Assembly: GCA_964499485.1 (NCBI GenBank)
Contig: CAZCLF010000003.1
Coordinates: 82,890-146,889, forward strand
Source of the DNA: Ga0074130 sp964499485
GTDB lineage: Bacteria; Pseudomonadota; Gammaproteobacteria; Burkholderiales; Rhodocyclaceae
Direction: 5' to 3'
Length of the DNA stretch: 64,000 nt
Positions 50,193 through 62,372 of this stretch are shown here, piece by piece; within the stretch, counting starts at the first letter, position 1, and each line of letters starts with the position of its first letter. Below the pieces are notes generated by a model. It worked only from the letters and a program-made list of their open reading frames with translations, did not search any database and was not told the DNA's origin. The position numbers were made by a program, and so were the translations under genes.

Positions 50193-51209
50193 TTAACCTT
50201 GGTTTTGGGTGCTCAGTGCGTTGCCGAGCAGGCGGGCAGTGATATCAACAATGGGGATCACGCGTTCATACGCCATGCGGGTCGGGCCGATGACCCCCAG
50301 GGTGCCGACGACCTCGCCGTTGGCTTCATACGGTGCCGTCACCACGCTGCATTCGTCCAGCGGAGCAATGCCTGATTCGCCGCCAATGAAGACCTGCACC
50401 CCTTCGGCTCGGCTCGACATTTCCATTAAGTGGGCGAGGCTGGTTTTCTGGTCGAAAAGATCAAAGAGTTGGCGCAGGCGATTGATGTTTGAGGACAAGT
50501 CCTCAACATCCAGCAGCTTGCGCTCGCCACTGATGATGTATTGCGGCTGGCTTTCTTCACCAGCAGCAACGGCAGCAGTCATCAGCTCGGTCATATCGGA
50601 GCGCAGTTGCGACAATTCCTCGCGCAAGCGGCCGCGAATCTGCTCCAAATCTTGGCCCGCGTAGTGCTGGTTTAAGAAATTGGCAGCTTCGGTGAGTTCC
50701 GATGGGCTGTAGTCGCGCTGGGTGTGCAGGATGCGGTTTTGTACATCGCCATCCATCGTCACCAGAATCAGCAGAACGCGTTTTTCCGACAGGGTCAGGA
50801 ATTCAATCTGGCGTATCCGCGTCTGCGGGCGGCGGGGCACGATCACCACCCCAGCAAACTGCGTCAGTTGCGCCAGCAATTGCGAAGCCGTGCTGATGGC
50901 CTGTTGTGGCGCACTGATCTGCATGCTGCCTTGCAGCTCAGAGAGCTCGAGGCTCGCCAGTGGCTTGACGGTGAGCAACGTATCGACAAATAGGCGGTAG
51001 CCAAGAGCGGTTGGGATGCGGCCGGCCGAGGTGTGGGGGCTGGTAATAAAGCCCATTTCCTCAAGGTCGGACATCACATTGCGAATGGTGGCCGGCGACA
51101 ACTCAAGGCCTGAGTGCCGCGAAAGGGTGCGCGAACCGACCGGTTGTCCTTCGACGATGTACCGTTCGATCAGGGTTTTGAGGAGGGTCTGGGCGCGCTT
51201 GTCGAGCAT
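50193..51209 (-). CDS. hrcA: Heat-inducible transcription repressor HrcA
   Basis: Represses chaperone genes by binding CIRCE inverted repeats and is folded by GroEL. 338 aa from ATG 51209 (MLDKRAQTLLKTLIERYI). N-terminal winged helix (SRHSGLELSPATIRNVMSDLEE, shown in part), a GAF-like domain and HrcA-type C-terminal motifs (GESGIAPLDECSVV, GVIGPTRMAYERVIPIVD). A longer frame to 51257 adds a Cys/Met-rich leader of no family match. No CIRCE element is seen anywhere in the window, including upstream of grpE and dnaK. Confidence 0.95.
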   Translation of the reverse strand: MLDKRAQTLLKTLIERYIVEGQPVGSRTLSRHSGLELSPATIRNVMSDLEEMGFITSPHTSAGRIPTALGYRLFVDTLLTVKPLASLELSELQGSMQISAPQQAISTASQLLAQLTQFAGVVIVPRRPQTRIRQIEFLTLSEKRVLLILVTMDGDVQNRILHTQRDYSPSELTEAANFLNQHYAGQDLEQIRGRLREELSQLRSDMTELMTAAVAAGEESQPQYIISGERKLLDVEDLSSNINRLRQLFDLFDQKTSLAHLMEMSSRAEGVQVFIGGESGIAPLDECSVVTAPYEANGEVVGTLGVIGPTRMAYERVIPIVDITARLLGNALSTQNQG

Positions 51210-51326
51210 GAAGCGAATTGTATGCAAAACCTGAGCGTTGCGGCACATGCATGACAATTAAGCCGAGCGGGCGGAATCCGTATTGCTAGAGGGGGCATCA
51301 TTCCCGACTTGTGGAATAATCGCTGG

Positions 51327-52205
51327 ATGACTACAGAATTCTCCACCATCGGCCTAGTTGGCCGTTTTCAGACTCGCGAGGTCGGTGAATCACTGAGCGC
51401 TCTGGCGGCTTTCCTGCGGACGCAGGGCGTCACGGTGCTGATTGATGCCGATACTGCCGCAGCCACCGATATTCAAGGCTATGAGGTTGTTGATACCGCC
51501 ACGCTGGGCGCGCGCGCCCAGCTGGTGATTGTGCTTGGTGGTGATGGCACGATGCTGAATGCCGCACGTCAGATGGCTGAGTACTCGGTGCCTGTGGTGG
51601 GTGTCAATCAAGGCCGCTTGGGTTTCATGACGGACATTTCCCGCGACCAGATGCTAGAGGGCATTGCCGGCATTCTGGAAGGCAAGTACAGCCGCGAGGA
51701 TCGTGTGCTTCTGGATGCCGAGGTGCTACGCAGTGGCGAGCGGGTGTTCCATACGCTGGCTTTCAATGACGTGGTGATCAGTAAGGGCGACATGGGCCGC
51801 ATGATCGAGCTTGAGGTCAAGGTCGATGGCGGTTTCCTGTATGTGTTGCGTGCCGATGGCATGATCGTGGCGACGCCGACCGGCTCAACCGCCTATGCCT
51901 TGTCAGCCAATGGGCCGATCCTCCACCCCTCAGTGCGTGGTCTAGCCCTGGTGCCGTTGTGCCCGCATGCCTTGTCCAACCGTCCGATTACGATCAGCGA
52001 CTCCTCGGTAATCGAAGTCACGGTGGCCGCCCCACACCAATGTCGTTTCCACTTTGATTCGGTCTCGCGTTTCGATGCTCAGCCTTACGACAGCATCGTG
52101 ATTCGTCGTTCCGAACATACCGTCACCTTGTTGCATCCGGATGGTTACAGCTATTTCGCTATGTTGCGCGAGAAGCTGCACTGGAGCGCAACGCCGCGTT
52201 ATTGA
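51327..52205 (+). CDS. nadK: NAD kinase
   Basis: Phosphorylates NAD+ to NADP+. 292 aa from ATG 51327. The hallmark GGDGT motif is in VIVLGGDGTMLNAAR (near residue 73), and VNQGRLGFMTD and TPTGSTAYALSANGPI are conserved. Divergent from hrcA across 117 bp and followed by recN, a very common arrangement. Confidence 0.97.
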   Translation: MTTEFSTIGLVGRFQTREVGESLSALAAFLRTQGVTVLIDADTAAATDIQGYEVVDTATLGARAQLVIVLGGDGTMLNAARQMAEYSVPVVGVNQGRLGFMTDISRDQMLEGIAGILEGKYSREDRVLLDAEVLRSGERVFHTLAFNDVVISKGDMGRMIELEVKVDGGFLYVLRADGMIVATPTGSTAYALSANGPILHPSVRGLALVPLCPHALSNRPITISDSSVIEVTVAAPHQCRFHFDSVSRFDAQPYDSIVIRRSEHTVTLLHPDGYSYFAMLREKLHWSATPRY

Positions 52206-52212
52206 ACGGACT

Positions 52213-53865
52213 ATGCTGCAACGCCTGATCCTTCGTGACTTCGTTATTGTCGACAAGCTAGAGCTTGAGTTCTCTAATGGCTTTGGCACGCTGACCGGCG
52301 AGACTGGTGCGGGCAAGTCGATTCTGATTGATGCATTGTCACTCGCGCTTGGCGAGCGTGCTGATGCGTCTGTCGTCCGTGCGGGTGCTGCGCGTGCAGA
52401 CATTACCGCTGAGTTTGCAGTAGCGCCTGCTTCACCATTGGCCGACTGGTTGCGCAGCAATGATTATGCTGATGACGAGTGCCTGTTGCGCCGTGTGGTG
52501 GATAGTGCTGGCAAGTCCCGTGCCTATATCAATGGGGCACCGGCGACACTTGCTCAACTGAAAGCAGCCGCAGACTTTTTGGCCGACATTCACGGTCAGC
52601 ACGCGCATCACTCCTTGCTCAAGACAGATGCTCAGCGCATCTTGCTGGATACCCATGCAGGGCTGATTGCACAGGCGCGTGAGACGGCAGAAAAGTATCG
52701 CGCTTGGCAGCGTTTGCGTGATGCGCGCCTACGCGCCGAGCAGGATGCCTCAGCCAGCGCGCATGAGTGCGAGCTGCTGTCTTTCCAAGTGGCCGAGCTG
52801 AAAGAGTTGGCTTTTGATGCTGCCGAGTGGCTGGATGACAATCAAGAGCAGCGCCGCCTGTCCCATGCAGCCAGTTTGCTGAGCGGTGCAGAAGGTGCCG
52901 TTGAGGCCCTCGACGAGGGCGAGAATGCTGCGACCAGCCAGCTGGATCATGTCTTAGCTACGCTACGTCCCTTGGCCGATATCGATGCCAATCTCAATGA
53001 GCCGCTTGAGCTGATTGAGGCTGCACGCATTCAGTTGGGCGAAGCCTCGCATGCGTTATCGCGCTATCGTCAGCGTTTGGATCTGGACCCTGCACGACTG
53101 TCTGCGCTCGATGCACGGATCGAGGCGGTGACAATGCTTGCTCGCAAACACCGCGTCCAGCCGGATGAATTGCCCGGTGCGTTGGCGCGGCTCGATACGC
53201 GCCTACAAGAGCTGCAGATCGCTGCTGATCCTGCAGCGCTAGCAGCACAAGAAGCTACCGCTGAAGCCGCATATTTGGCTGTTGCCAAAAAGCTCAGCAC
53301 GGGTCGTAAGAAGGCTGCTGCGGAGTTGTCAAAACGCGTGACGGAAATCATGCAGGAGCTGGCCATGGGTGGCGGGCGTTTCGAGATTGTCCTGACACCA
53401 CTTGCCGAACCTGCCTCTACTGGCCTTGAAGGTATTGAGTTTCAGGTTGCTGCAAATCCGGGCCAAAGCCTGCGTTCGCTGGCCAAAGTGGCGTCCGGTG
53501 GCGAGTTGTCGCGCATCGGTCTGGCCATTCAGGTGATTGCCAGCGAGGCCGGCGAAGTGCCGACACTAATCTTCGACGAAGTCGATGTCGGTATCGGCGG
53601 GCGCGTCGCAGAAATTGTAGGTCGTCTACTCAAGCAGTTGGGCAGCAATCGCCAAGTGTTGTGTGTCACCCATCTGCCGCAGGTTGCCGCACAGGCGGAT
53701 TGGCAGTGGTCAATCGCCAAGGATGTAAAAGGCAACGAAACGCGCAGTCGCGTGACGCCCTTGGATGATCAAGGACGGATCGAGGAGATTGCGCGCATGC
53801 TCGGTGGTGTTGATATCACTGCAACCACACGCGGCCATGCCGCGGAGATGTTGGGCTTGAATTAA
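52213..53865 (+). CDS. recN: DNA repair protein RecN
   Basis: SMC-like ATPase for double-strand break repair, 550 aa from ATG 52213 (MLQRLILRDFVIVDKLELEF). Walker A GETGAGKSILIDAL is near residue 30. Coiled-coil arms span about 150-370. The signature KVASGGELSRIGLAIQ is near 420, and Walker B FDEVDVGIGGRVAEIVG near 455. An extended start at 52141 lies inside nadK and is rejected. Confidence 0.96.
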   Translation: MLQRLILRDFVIVDKLELEFSNGFGTLTGETGAGKSILIDALSLALGERADASVVRAGAARADITAEFAVAPASPLADWLRSNDYADDECLLRRVVDSAGKSRAYINGAPATLAQLKAAADFLADIHGQHAHHSLLKTDAQRILLDTHAGLIAQARETAEKYRAWQRLRDARLRAEQDASASAHECELLSFQVAELKELAFDAAEWLDDNQEQRRLSHAASLLSGAEGAVEALDEGENAATSQLDHVLATLRPLADIDANLNEPLELIEAARIQLGEASHALSRYRQRLDLDPARLSALDARIEAVTMLARKHRVQPDELPGALARLDTRLQELQIAADPAALAAQEATAEAAYLAVAKKLSTGRKKAAAELSKRVTEIMQELAMGGGRFEIVLTPLAEPASTGLEGIEFQVAANPGQSLRSLAKVASGGELSRIGLAIQVIASEAGEVPTLIFDEVDVGIGGRVAEIVGRLLKQLGSNRQVLCVTHLPQVAAQADWQWSIAKDVKGNETRSRVTPLDDQGRIEEIARMLGGVDITATTRGHAAEMLGLN

Positions 53866-53869
53866 AGGA

Positions 53870-53896
53870 TTCGTCGGTACGTTTTGTACCGACGAA
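53870..53896. terminator. Hairpin between recN and the convergent GDT1-family gene
   Basis: TTCGTCGGTAC / GTACCGACGAA, perfect 11-bp stem with a GTTTT loop. No T-tract, but its place between convergent genes suggests a terminator for both. Confidence 0.6.
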
Positions 53897-53913
53897 GGTG
53901 GTTCAGCCGTTCC

Positions 53914-54477
53914 TTAGCCCCAGACGATCGTTGCAATACCTGTCAGTACAAACAGGGTCGCAGCAATCTTGCGGATGATATTCAGCGGCAGCTTGTCAGC
54001 GAGTTTTTGTCCGATTAGCACTGCCGGTACATTCGCCAGCATCATGCCGAAGGTGGTACCGAAGATCACGGCCACGATTGCGTCCTCATAGCGTGCCCCC
54101 AGCGCGACTGTTGCAAGCTGAGTCTTATCGCCCATTTCAGCAAGGAAGAAGGCAATCGTTGTGGTGACAAAGGCACCCATGTGCGTGTCCTTGGGGGTGT
54201 CTTCATCATCCAACTTGTCTGGCACTAGCGTCCAGATGCCAAATGCGATGAAGATGGTGCCAATAATCCACGGCAGCCAATGCGCTGGCACCAGTGTGGA
54301 TAGCCAGACGCCGAATGAACCCGCGAGACCATGGTTGATGATGGTGGCGACAAATATCCCAGCAATAATGGCCCATGGGCGGCGCAGGCGGGCGGCCAAT
54401 ACAAAAGACAAGAGCTGAGTCTTGTCGCCGATTTCGGCCATGGTGACCAATAGGGTGGAGGTGATAAAAGCTTCCAA
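53914..54477 (-). CDS. GDT1/TMEM165 (UPF0016) family cation transporter
   Basis: 187 aa, six hydrophobic helices in two repeats. Each repeat has the family signature E-x-G-D-K-[TS]: MAEIGDKTQL (near residue 14) and LAEMGDKTQL (near 115), with the acidic residues that bind cations. Members in bacteria export manganese (MneA type) or calcium. The start codon appears to be TTG, 6 nt after AAGGA. It follows fur with only a terminator hairpin between them. No yybP-ykoY riboswitch was seen. Confidence 0.88.
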   Translation of the reverse strand: MEAFITSTLLVTMAEIGDKTQLLSFVLAARLRRPWAIIAGIFVATIINHGLAGSFGVWLSTLVPAHWLPWIIGTIFIAFGIWTLVPDKLDDEDTPKDTHMGAFVTTTIAFFLAEMGDKTQLATVALGARYEDAIVAVIFGTTFGMMLANVPAVLIGQKLADKLPLNIIRKIAATLFVLTGIATIVWG

Positions 54478-54501
54478 GGAATGTCCTTACTCACTGCAAA
54501 A

Positions 54502-54539
54502 AAACAATGCCCCGGCCCGTGTGCCACGGACCGGGGCAT
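54502..54539 (-). terminator. Terminator of fur, just upstream of the GDT1-family gene
   Basis: On the minus strand, ATGCCCCGG.CCGTG / CACGG.CCGGGGCAT with one internal mismatch and a 3-nt loop, then TTGTTTTTTT. A strong intrinsic terminator 13 nt after the fur stop and about 25 nt before the next start codon. Confidence 0.9.
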
Positions 54540-54551
54540 GAAGGGGCAATC

Positions 54552-55001
54552 TCAGCGGTGACGCGGCTTTTTATTCGGGCACTCAGCCTTGATGCAATCA
54601 GCGTAGAGATACAGCGCGTGCTCGGTGATGTTGAAACCGCGCTCCTTGGCAATCTTAATTTGGCGCTTCTCAATTTCAGCGTCGTAAAATTCTTCGACCT
54701 TGCCGCATTGCATGCAGACCAAATGGTCGTGGTGCTTGCCTTCGTTCAGCTCGAAAACGGCTTTGCCTGATTCGAAATAGTGGCGCTCAAGCAAGCCGGC
54801 TTGTTCAAATTGGGTCAGAACACGATAAACCGTTGCGAGGCCGATATCGATTTCCTCGTTCATCAGGTGACGGTAAACATCTTCAGCCGACATGTGGCGC
54901 TCGCCGGGTGTGCCGTGAGCCTTCTGGAACAGGTCCAGAATTTTGAGTCGGGGCGTGGTGGCCTTCAGGCCGATGTCCTTAAGTTCTTGTGAATTCGCCA
55001 T
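54552..55001 (-). CDS. fur: Ferric uptake regulator Fur
   Basis: Iron-sensing repressor, 149 aa from ATG 55001 (MANSQELKDIGLKATTPRLK). Winged-helix domain (about 1-85), then the dimerisation domain with the metal-binding HHDHLVCMQCGKVEEF (histidines and CxxC near 90-100). A second cysteine (ADCIKAEC) is near the C terminus. The frame reaching 55373 would run into bamE on the other strand and is rejected. Divergent from bamE. Confidence 0.96.
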   Translation of the reverse strand: MANSQELKDIGLKATTPRLKILDLFQKAHGTPGERHMSAEDVYRHLMNEEIDIGLATVYRVLTQFEQAGLLERHYFESGKAVFELNEGKHHDHLVCMQCGKVEEFYDAEIEKRQIKIAKERGFNITEHALYLYADCIKAECPNKKPRHR

Positions 55002-55106
55002 GACTATAAGCAACGCCTTGTAACGCTGCAGAGTGGGGTAGAAGCCCCTATGATATAGTCTCCGGAGCTGCTTCGATAGCCCCTGTTTATCCCCCATTCC
55101 TTCACG

Positions 55107-55556
55107 ATGAAACGTATTCTCTTTGCCTTGGCTGCGCCCCTCATGCTCACCGCATGTGCCGGAACCCCGGAACTGGTGTCCAAGCTGAACCCGTTCAAGA
55201 TCGATATTCGCCAGGGTAACTACGTATCCCAAGAGATGGTTGCTCAGCTGCGGCCGGGTCAGACACGTGATCAGGTGCGCTTCATCCTGGGTACGCCTTT
55301 GGTAACCGATATTTTTCATTCGGATCGCTGGGACTACGTCTATCGTTTCAAGCCTGGCCGGGGTGAGCTGCAACAGCGCCGCCTAATGGTTTTCTTTGAA
55401 GACAACAAGCTGGTCCGTGTGTCAGGGGATGTGGCGCCCACTGATCCATCTGACCCCGTCGAGCCAGTCTCCACTATTCGTACTGTCGATATCGACAACC
55501 CCAACATCAAGCCGGCACCTGCGGCCAAGCCTGCAGCCGGCGACACAGGCAAGTAA
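55107..55556 (+). CDS. bamE: Outer membrane assembly factor BamE
   Basis: Lipoprotein of the BAM complex that inserts outer-membrane beta-barrels (SmpA/OmlA family). 149 aa with lipobox MLTACAG (Cys near residue 18). The conserved YVSQEMVAQLRPGQTRDQVRF and FILGTPLVTDIFHSDRWDYV (family core) follow, and a Pro/Ala-rich tail. The fur-bamE divergent position is conserved. dapB starts 3 bp after the stop. Confidence 0.95.
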   Translation: MKRILFALAAPLMLTACAGTPELVSKLNPFKIDIRQGNYVSQEMVAQLRPGQTRDQVRFILGTPLVTDIFHSDRWDYVYRFKPGRGELQQRRLMVFFEDNKLVRVSGDVAPTDPSDPVEPVSTIRTVDIDNPNIKPAPAAKPAAGDTGK

Positions 55557-55559
55557 TTC

Positions 55560-56363
55560 ATGGAAAAGATTCGTTACGCCATCGCCGGCAGCGCCGGCCG
55601 TATGGGACGCATGCTGATCGAAGCCGTACTTCAATCGGAAGACGGTGTTCTGGCAGCGGCACTGGAACATGCTGACAGCCCTTTTATCGGCAAAGATGCG
55701 GGTGAGCTGGTAGGGAGTGCCAATGGCGTGAAAATTACCGCTGACCTTACGGCACTGGCCGGTTGTGATGTCCTGATCGATTTCACCCGCCCAGAAGGCA
55801 CGCTCGACCATTTGAAGGCCTGTCTGCAACACAAGACCGGCATCATTATTGGCACGACTGGGTTTGATGCTGCTGGTAAAGCCTCTATTGAAGTGGCTTC
55901 AACGAGCATTCCCGTTGTGTTTGCCCCGAATATGGCGGTTGGCGTCAATGCAGTGTTCAAGCTGCTTGATGTGGCCGCGCGCATTCTCAATGAGGGCTAT
56001 GACATCGAAGTCATTGAGGCTCACCATCGCCACAAGGTCGATGCGCCTTCGGGTACTGCCCTGCGCATGGGCGAGGTGGTCGCTAAGGCACTTGGCCGCA
56101 CCTTGGAAGAGGATGCTATCTATGGCCGCGAAGGCCATACCGGTGAACGTCCCGCTAGTCAGATCGGTTTTTCCACCATTCGCGGCGGGGATATCGTTGG
56201 CGACCATACAGTGCTGTTTGCGGGGTTGGGTGAGCGCATTGAGATTACCCACAAATCGGCCAGCCGCATGCCGTATGCCTCCGGCTCGCTGCGCGCGGCC
56301 CGCTTCTTGAAGGGCAAGCAAAGTGGCTTGTTCGACATGCAGGACGTACTCGGTTTGCGTTGA
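55560..56363 (+). CDS. dapB: 4-hydroxy-tetrahydrodipicolinate reductase
   Basis: NAD(P)H-dependent step in lysine/diaminopimelate synthesis. 267 aa. Nucleotide-binding IAGSAGRMGRMLIEAV at the start and GTTGFDAAGKASI near residue 100. The signature EAHHRHKVDAPSGTAL near 155 carries the catalytic His and Lys. Co-transcribed with bamE from its position. Confidence 0.97.
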   Translation: MEKIRYAIAGSAGRMGRMLIEAVLQSEDGVLAAALEHADSPFIGKDAGELVGSANGVKITADLTALAGCDVLIDFTRPEGTLDHLKACLQHKTGIIIGTTGFDAAGKASIEVASTSIPVVFAPNMAVGVNAVFKLLDVAARILNEGYDIEVIEAHHRHKVDAPSGTALRMGEVVAKALGRTLEEDAIYGREGHTGERPASQIGFSTIRGGDIVGDHTVLFAGLGERIEITHKSASRMPYASGSLRAARFLKGKQSGLFDMQDVLGLR

Positions 56364-56392
56364 TTTATTTGCGCGATCGGTGGCTTTCGGCG

Positions 56393-56421
56393 TTGCCCGA
56401 AAGCGTGCTTTACGTTACAAT
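56393..56421 (+). promoter_or_regulatory. Sigma-70 promoter of carAB
   Basis: TTGCCC, exactly 17 bp, TACAAT. Transcription would begin near 56428, giving a ~138-nt leader before the carA GTG. Confidence 0.6.
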
Positions 56422-56436
56422 CCGCAGGTTTTGATG

Positions 56437-56465
56437 AGCGGGACGGGCCACGAGCCTGTCCCGCT
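56437..56465 (+). other. Hairpin in the carAB leader
   Basis: AGCGGGACGGG / CCTGTCCCGCT with one G-U pair and a 7-nt loop, near the predicted 5' end of the carAB message. It overlaps the start of a possible 25-codon leader ORF (56435-56512). No T-tract follows. Confidence 0.45.
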
Positions 56466-56565
56466 TTGCACATGTACTGCGCAAAACCGGTGTTTTTATG
56501 TAACTGTTTGAGTTGCATGGACTAATTTCCGGTTTGCCACCGTAAAACCTGCCCAGGAGCCACCC

Positions 56566-57699
56566 GTGACCCAGTTTCCGCCCGCCATTCTTGCCCTAGC
56601 CGACGGAACTGTCTTTTATGGGGTCGGCATAGGTGCCACTGGCAGCACAGTTGGCGAGGTTGTCTTCAACACCTCGATGACCGGATATCAGGAAATCCTG
56701 ACCGATCCGTCTTACACCCGTCAGATCGTTACCCTCACTTACCCACACATCGGAAACACCGGTGTGAATAAGGAAGACTGCGAAGCAGGCAAGGTCTATG
56801 CCGCCGGTCTAGTGATTCGTGATCTGCCAATGACTGTCTCGAACTTCCGTTCCGAGCAATCGCTGGATGCCTACCTCAAGGCCGAAAACATTGTTGCCAT
56901 TGCAGGGATTGATACTCGCAAGCTGACGCGTATTCTGCGAGAGAAGGGCGCTCAGTCAGGTTGCCTCGTCACAGGCGATAGCCTTGATGCGGCAGCGGCT
57001 GTCGAAAAGGCCAAGGCGTTTGCCGGCCTGGCGGGGATGGATCTCGCCAAAGTGGTTAGCGTGAGCCAGTCTTACGAGTGGACCGAAGGCGAGTGGACGC
57101 TGGGTAAGGGCTATAGCAAGCAAGAAAATCCGCGTTTCCATGTGGTGGCGTATGACTACGGTATCAAGCGTAACATTCTGCGCATGTTGGCCGAGCGTGG
57201 CTGCCGCCTGACCGTTGTGCCGGCGCAAACCCCGGCTGCCGAGGTGTTGGCACTGAATCCGGATGGCGTATTCCTCTCCAATGGCCCTGGCGATCCTGAG
57301 CCTTGTGATTACGCTATCAAGGCGATTCAAGAAATTCTCGCCAAAAAGGTGCCGACTTTCGGTATCTGTCTCGGACACCAACTGCTGGCCCTTGCCAGCG
57401 GTGCTAAGACCCTGAAAATGAAGTTCGGCCATCACGGCGCGAACCACCCGGTCAAGGATCTTGATAGTGGTCAGGTTCTGATTACTAGCCAGAACCACGG
57501 CTTTGCCGCCAATGCGGAAACCCTGCCAGCGAATCTGCGGGTGACCCATGTGTCGCTGTTTGACGGCAGCTTGCAAGGCATCGAGCGCACTGATGTACCT
57601 GCCTTCAGCTTCCAAGGCCACCCAGAGGCCAGCCCTGGCCCGCATGATGTGGCTTACCTATTTGATCGCTTCATCAATCTGATGCAACAGTCCAACTGA
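56566..57699 (+). CDS. carA: Carbamoyl-phosphate synthase small subunit
   Basis: Glutaminase subunit supplying ammonia to CarB for arginine and pyrimidine synthesis. 377 aa starting at GTG after CAGGAG. The class I amidotransferase cysteine is in FGICLGHQLLALASG (near residue 268) and the His-Glu pair in FQGHPEASPGP (near 350). carB begins 12 bp later. Confidence 0.98.
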   Translation: MTQFPPAILALADGTVFYGVGIGATGSTVGEVVFNTSMTGYQEILTDPSYTRQIVTLTYPHIGNTGVNKEDCEAGKVYAAGLVIRDLPMTVSNFRSEQSLDAYLKAENIVAIAGIDTRKLTRILREKGAQSGCLVTGDSLDAAAAVEKAKAFAGLAGMDLAKVVSVSQSYEWTEGEWTLGKGYSKQENPRFHVVAYDYGIKRNILRMLAERGCRLTVVPAQTPAAEVLALNPDGVFLSNGPGDPEPCDYAIKAIQEILAKKVPTFGICLGHQLLALASGAKTLKMKFGHHGANHPVKDLDSGQVLITSQNHGFAANAETLPANLRVTHVSLFDGSLQGIERTDVPAFSFQGHPEASPGPHDVAYLFDRFINLMQQSN

Positions 57700-57711
57700 G
57701 GGCTGCCTAAA

Positions 57712-60929
<3,218 letters not shown>

Positions 60930-60930
<1 letters not shown>

Positions 60931-61409
60931 TGAGTGGCAAGATTCCAATTACCTTGCGTGGCGCCGAGTTGCTCCGTGCTGAGCTGCACCGGCTGAAGAC
61001 CGTTGATCGTCCGGCGATTGTTGCTGCAATCGCTGAGGCGCGTAGCCACGGTGATATCTCGGAAAATGCCGAGTACGACTCAGCCAAAGATCGTCAGGGC
61101 TTTATCGAAGGCCGTATTCAAGAGGTTGAAGGCAAGCTCTCGAATGCGCAGATCATTGATCCTGCGTCACTGGATGCGGATGGGCGTGTTGTTTTCGGCG
61201 CTACGGTTGAGCTTGAAGATCAAGACAACGGCAATGTGGTGACCTACCAAATCGTCGGTGACGACGAGGCGGATCTGAAGCTGGGCAAGATTTCGCTCAA
61301 TTCGCCTGTCGCTCGTGCATTGATTGGTAAATATGCCGGTGATGTGGCTGAAGTGCAGGCGCCAGGTGGTGTGCGCGAGTACGAAATTCTCGACGTTAAG
61401 TATCTCTAG
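60930..61409 (+). CDS. greA: Transcription elongation factor GreA
   Basis: Rescues backtracked RNA polymerase. 159 aa from ATG 60930 (MSGKIPITLRGAELLRAEL). N-terminal coiled coil with the acidic tip GDISENAEYDSAKDRQ (near residue 45), then the FKBP-like C-terminal domain with GATVELED and YEILDVKYL. Coupled to carB by a one-base overlap, a well-conserved neighbour pair. Confidence 0.97.
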
Positions 61410-61426
61410 CGTACTCAACAAGCACC

Positions 61427-61903
61427 GTGCGTAAGCTGGCAAATGCGCTCTACGCAATCAGCATCAGCCTCTGGGTAGGCGGTTTGCTGGCCATTGGTTA
61501 CGTTGCGGTTCCCGTCTTGTTTGCCTATCTGGCCGATCGATCGATTGCAGGCTTTCTGGCTGGGAATATGTTTTCGATTGGTGGTTGGATCGGACTCATC
61601 TGCGCACTTTATTTGTTAGCCTATTTGTTTAGGCAACATGGTCGGCTTGCACTTCGAAATCCCGTCACTGCGCTGGTGGCAGCAATGCTACTTTTAAGTG
61701 TGATTGGACAGTTTGTTATCCAGCCAATCATTGCTGGACTAAGAGCCGAAGCGCTGCCACTTCCTGTCATGCAGAGTTCGTTGGCAACAGTCTTTGCACG
61801 CTGGCATGGTGTGTCCAGCGTGATGTATTTGATACAGGCAGTGTTGGGACTGGCGTTAGTGGTGATGCAGGATCGCGGGCGGGCCCGCGATGCCACACAG
61901 TAA
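61427..61903 (+). CDS. DUF4149 membrane protein
   Basis: 158 aa, starting at GTG, with four hydrophobic helices. The N-terminal LWVGGLLAIGYVAVPVLFAYL is typical of DUF4149, a family of unknown function regularly found between greA and yhbY in betaproteobacteria. It converges on yhbY with a 4-bp gap. No catalytic motif is visible. Confidence 0.83.
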   Translation: MRKLANALYAISISLWVGGLLAIGYVAVPVLFAYLADRSIAGFLAGNMFSIGGWIGLICALYLLAYLFRQHGRLALRNPVTALVAAMLLLSVIGQFVIQPIIAGLRAEALPLPVMQSSLATVFARWHGVSSVMYLIQAVLGLALVVMQDRGRARDATQ

Positions 61904-61907
61904 CGAC

Positions 61908-62333
61908 TTAGCGTGTGCGAGTTGGCCGGCGTGGACGACCCTTGGTCAGAGGCGCTGAGCGTGCAGCCTTGTCAGTCTTAGCAGCTGCACCTTTCTTGGT
62001 TGTTCGTGGGGCTGCACGTTTGCCACTGGCGGCCTTGCGTGTACCCGCCACTTCCAATTCTGGTGGGCGTTCGCGCCAGAGCACGAGCAGATTGCCAATA
62101 TGCTGAACGGCAGCCGCGTCGAGCGACTCACAGACAGCATTGAGGAGGGCTTCGCGTTGGTCGCGTTCGGTGTCGTAAATGCGTACCTTGATCAACTCGT
62201 GAGCCTTTAGGCAACGATCAATCTCCTTGAGCACGGATTCAGTCAGACCTTTAGAGCTGATACTGACAACGGGCTTGAGGGCGTGGGCGGCGGCGCGCAG
62301 GGCGCGGCGCTGAGGGGTAGTCAATTCAATCAT
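61908..62333 (-). CDS. yhbY: YhbY-type ribosome-assembly RNA-binding protein (CRM domain)
   Basis: 141 aa. CRM domain at about 1-97 with the GxxG-like loop VSISSKGLTESVL and the C-terminal motif GNLLVLWRERPP. The rest is a basic Ala/Lys/Arg/Thr-rich tail (KRAAPRTTKKGAAAKT) likely to bind RNA. YhbY associates with pre-50S subunits. Divergent from rlmE, as in many proteobacteria. Confidence 0.92.
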   Translation of the reverse strand: MIELTTPQRRALRAAAHALKPVVSISSKGLTESVLKEIDRCLKAHELIKVRIYDTERDQREALLNAVCESLDAAAVQHIGNLLVLWRERPPELEVAGTRKAASGKRAAPRTTKKGAAAKTDKAARSAPLTKGRPRRPTRTR

Positions 62334-62372
62334 GGCCGGTATTGTACCCGGTCAGCTCCTAGGACAGGCGGA

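Noticed and set aside
54478..54551. yybP-ykoY manganese riboswitch upstream of the GDT1-family gene
   Set aside because: The gap is only 74 bp and is filled by the fur terminator; the conserved riboswitch loops are not present.
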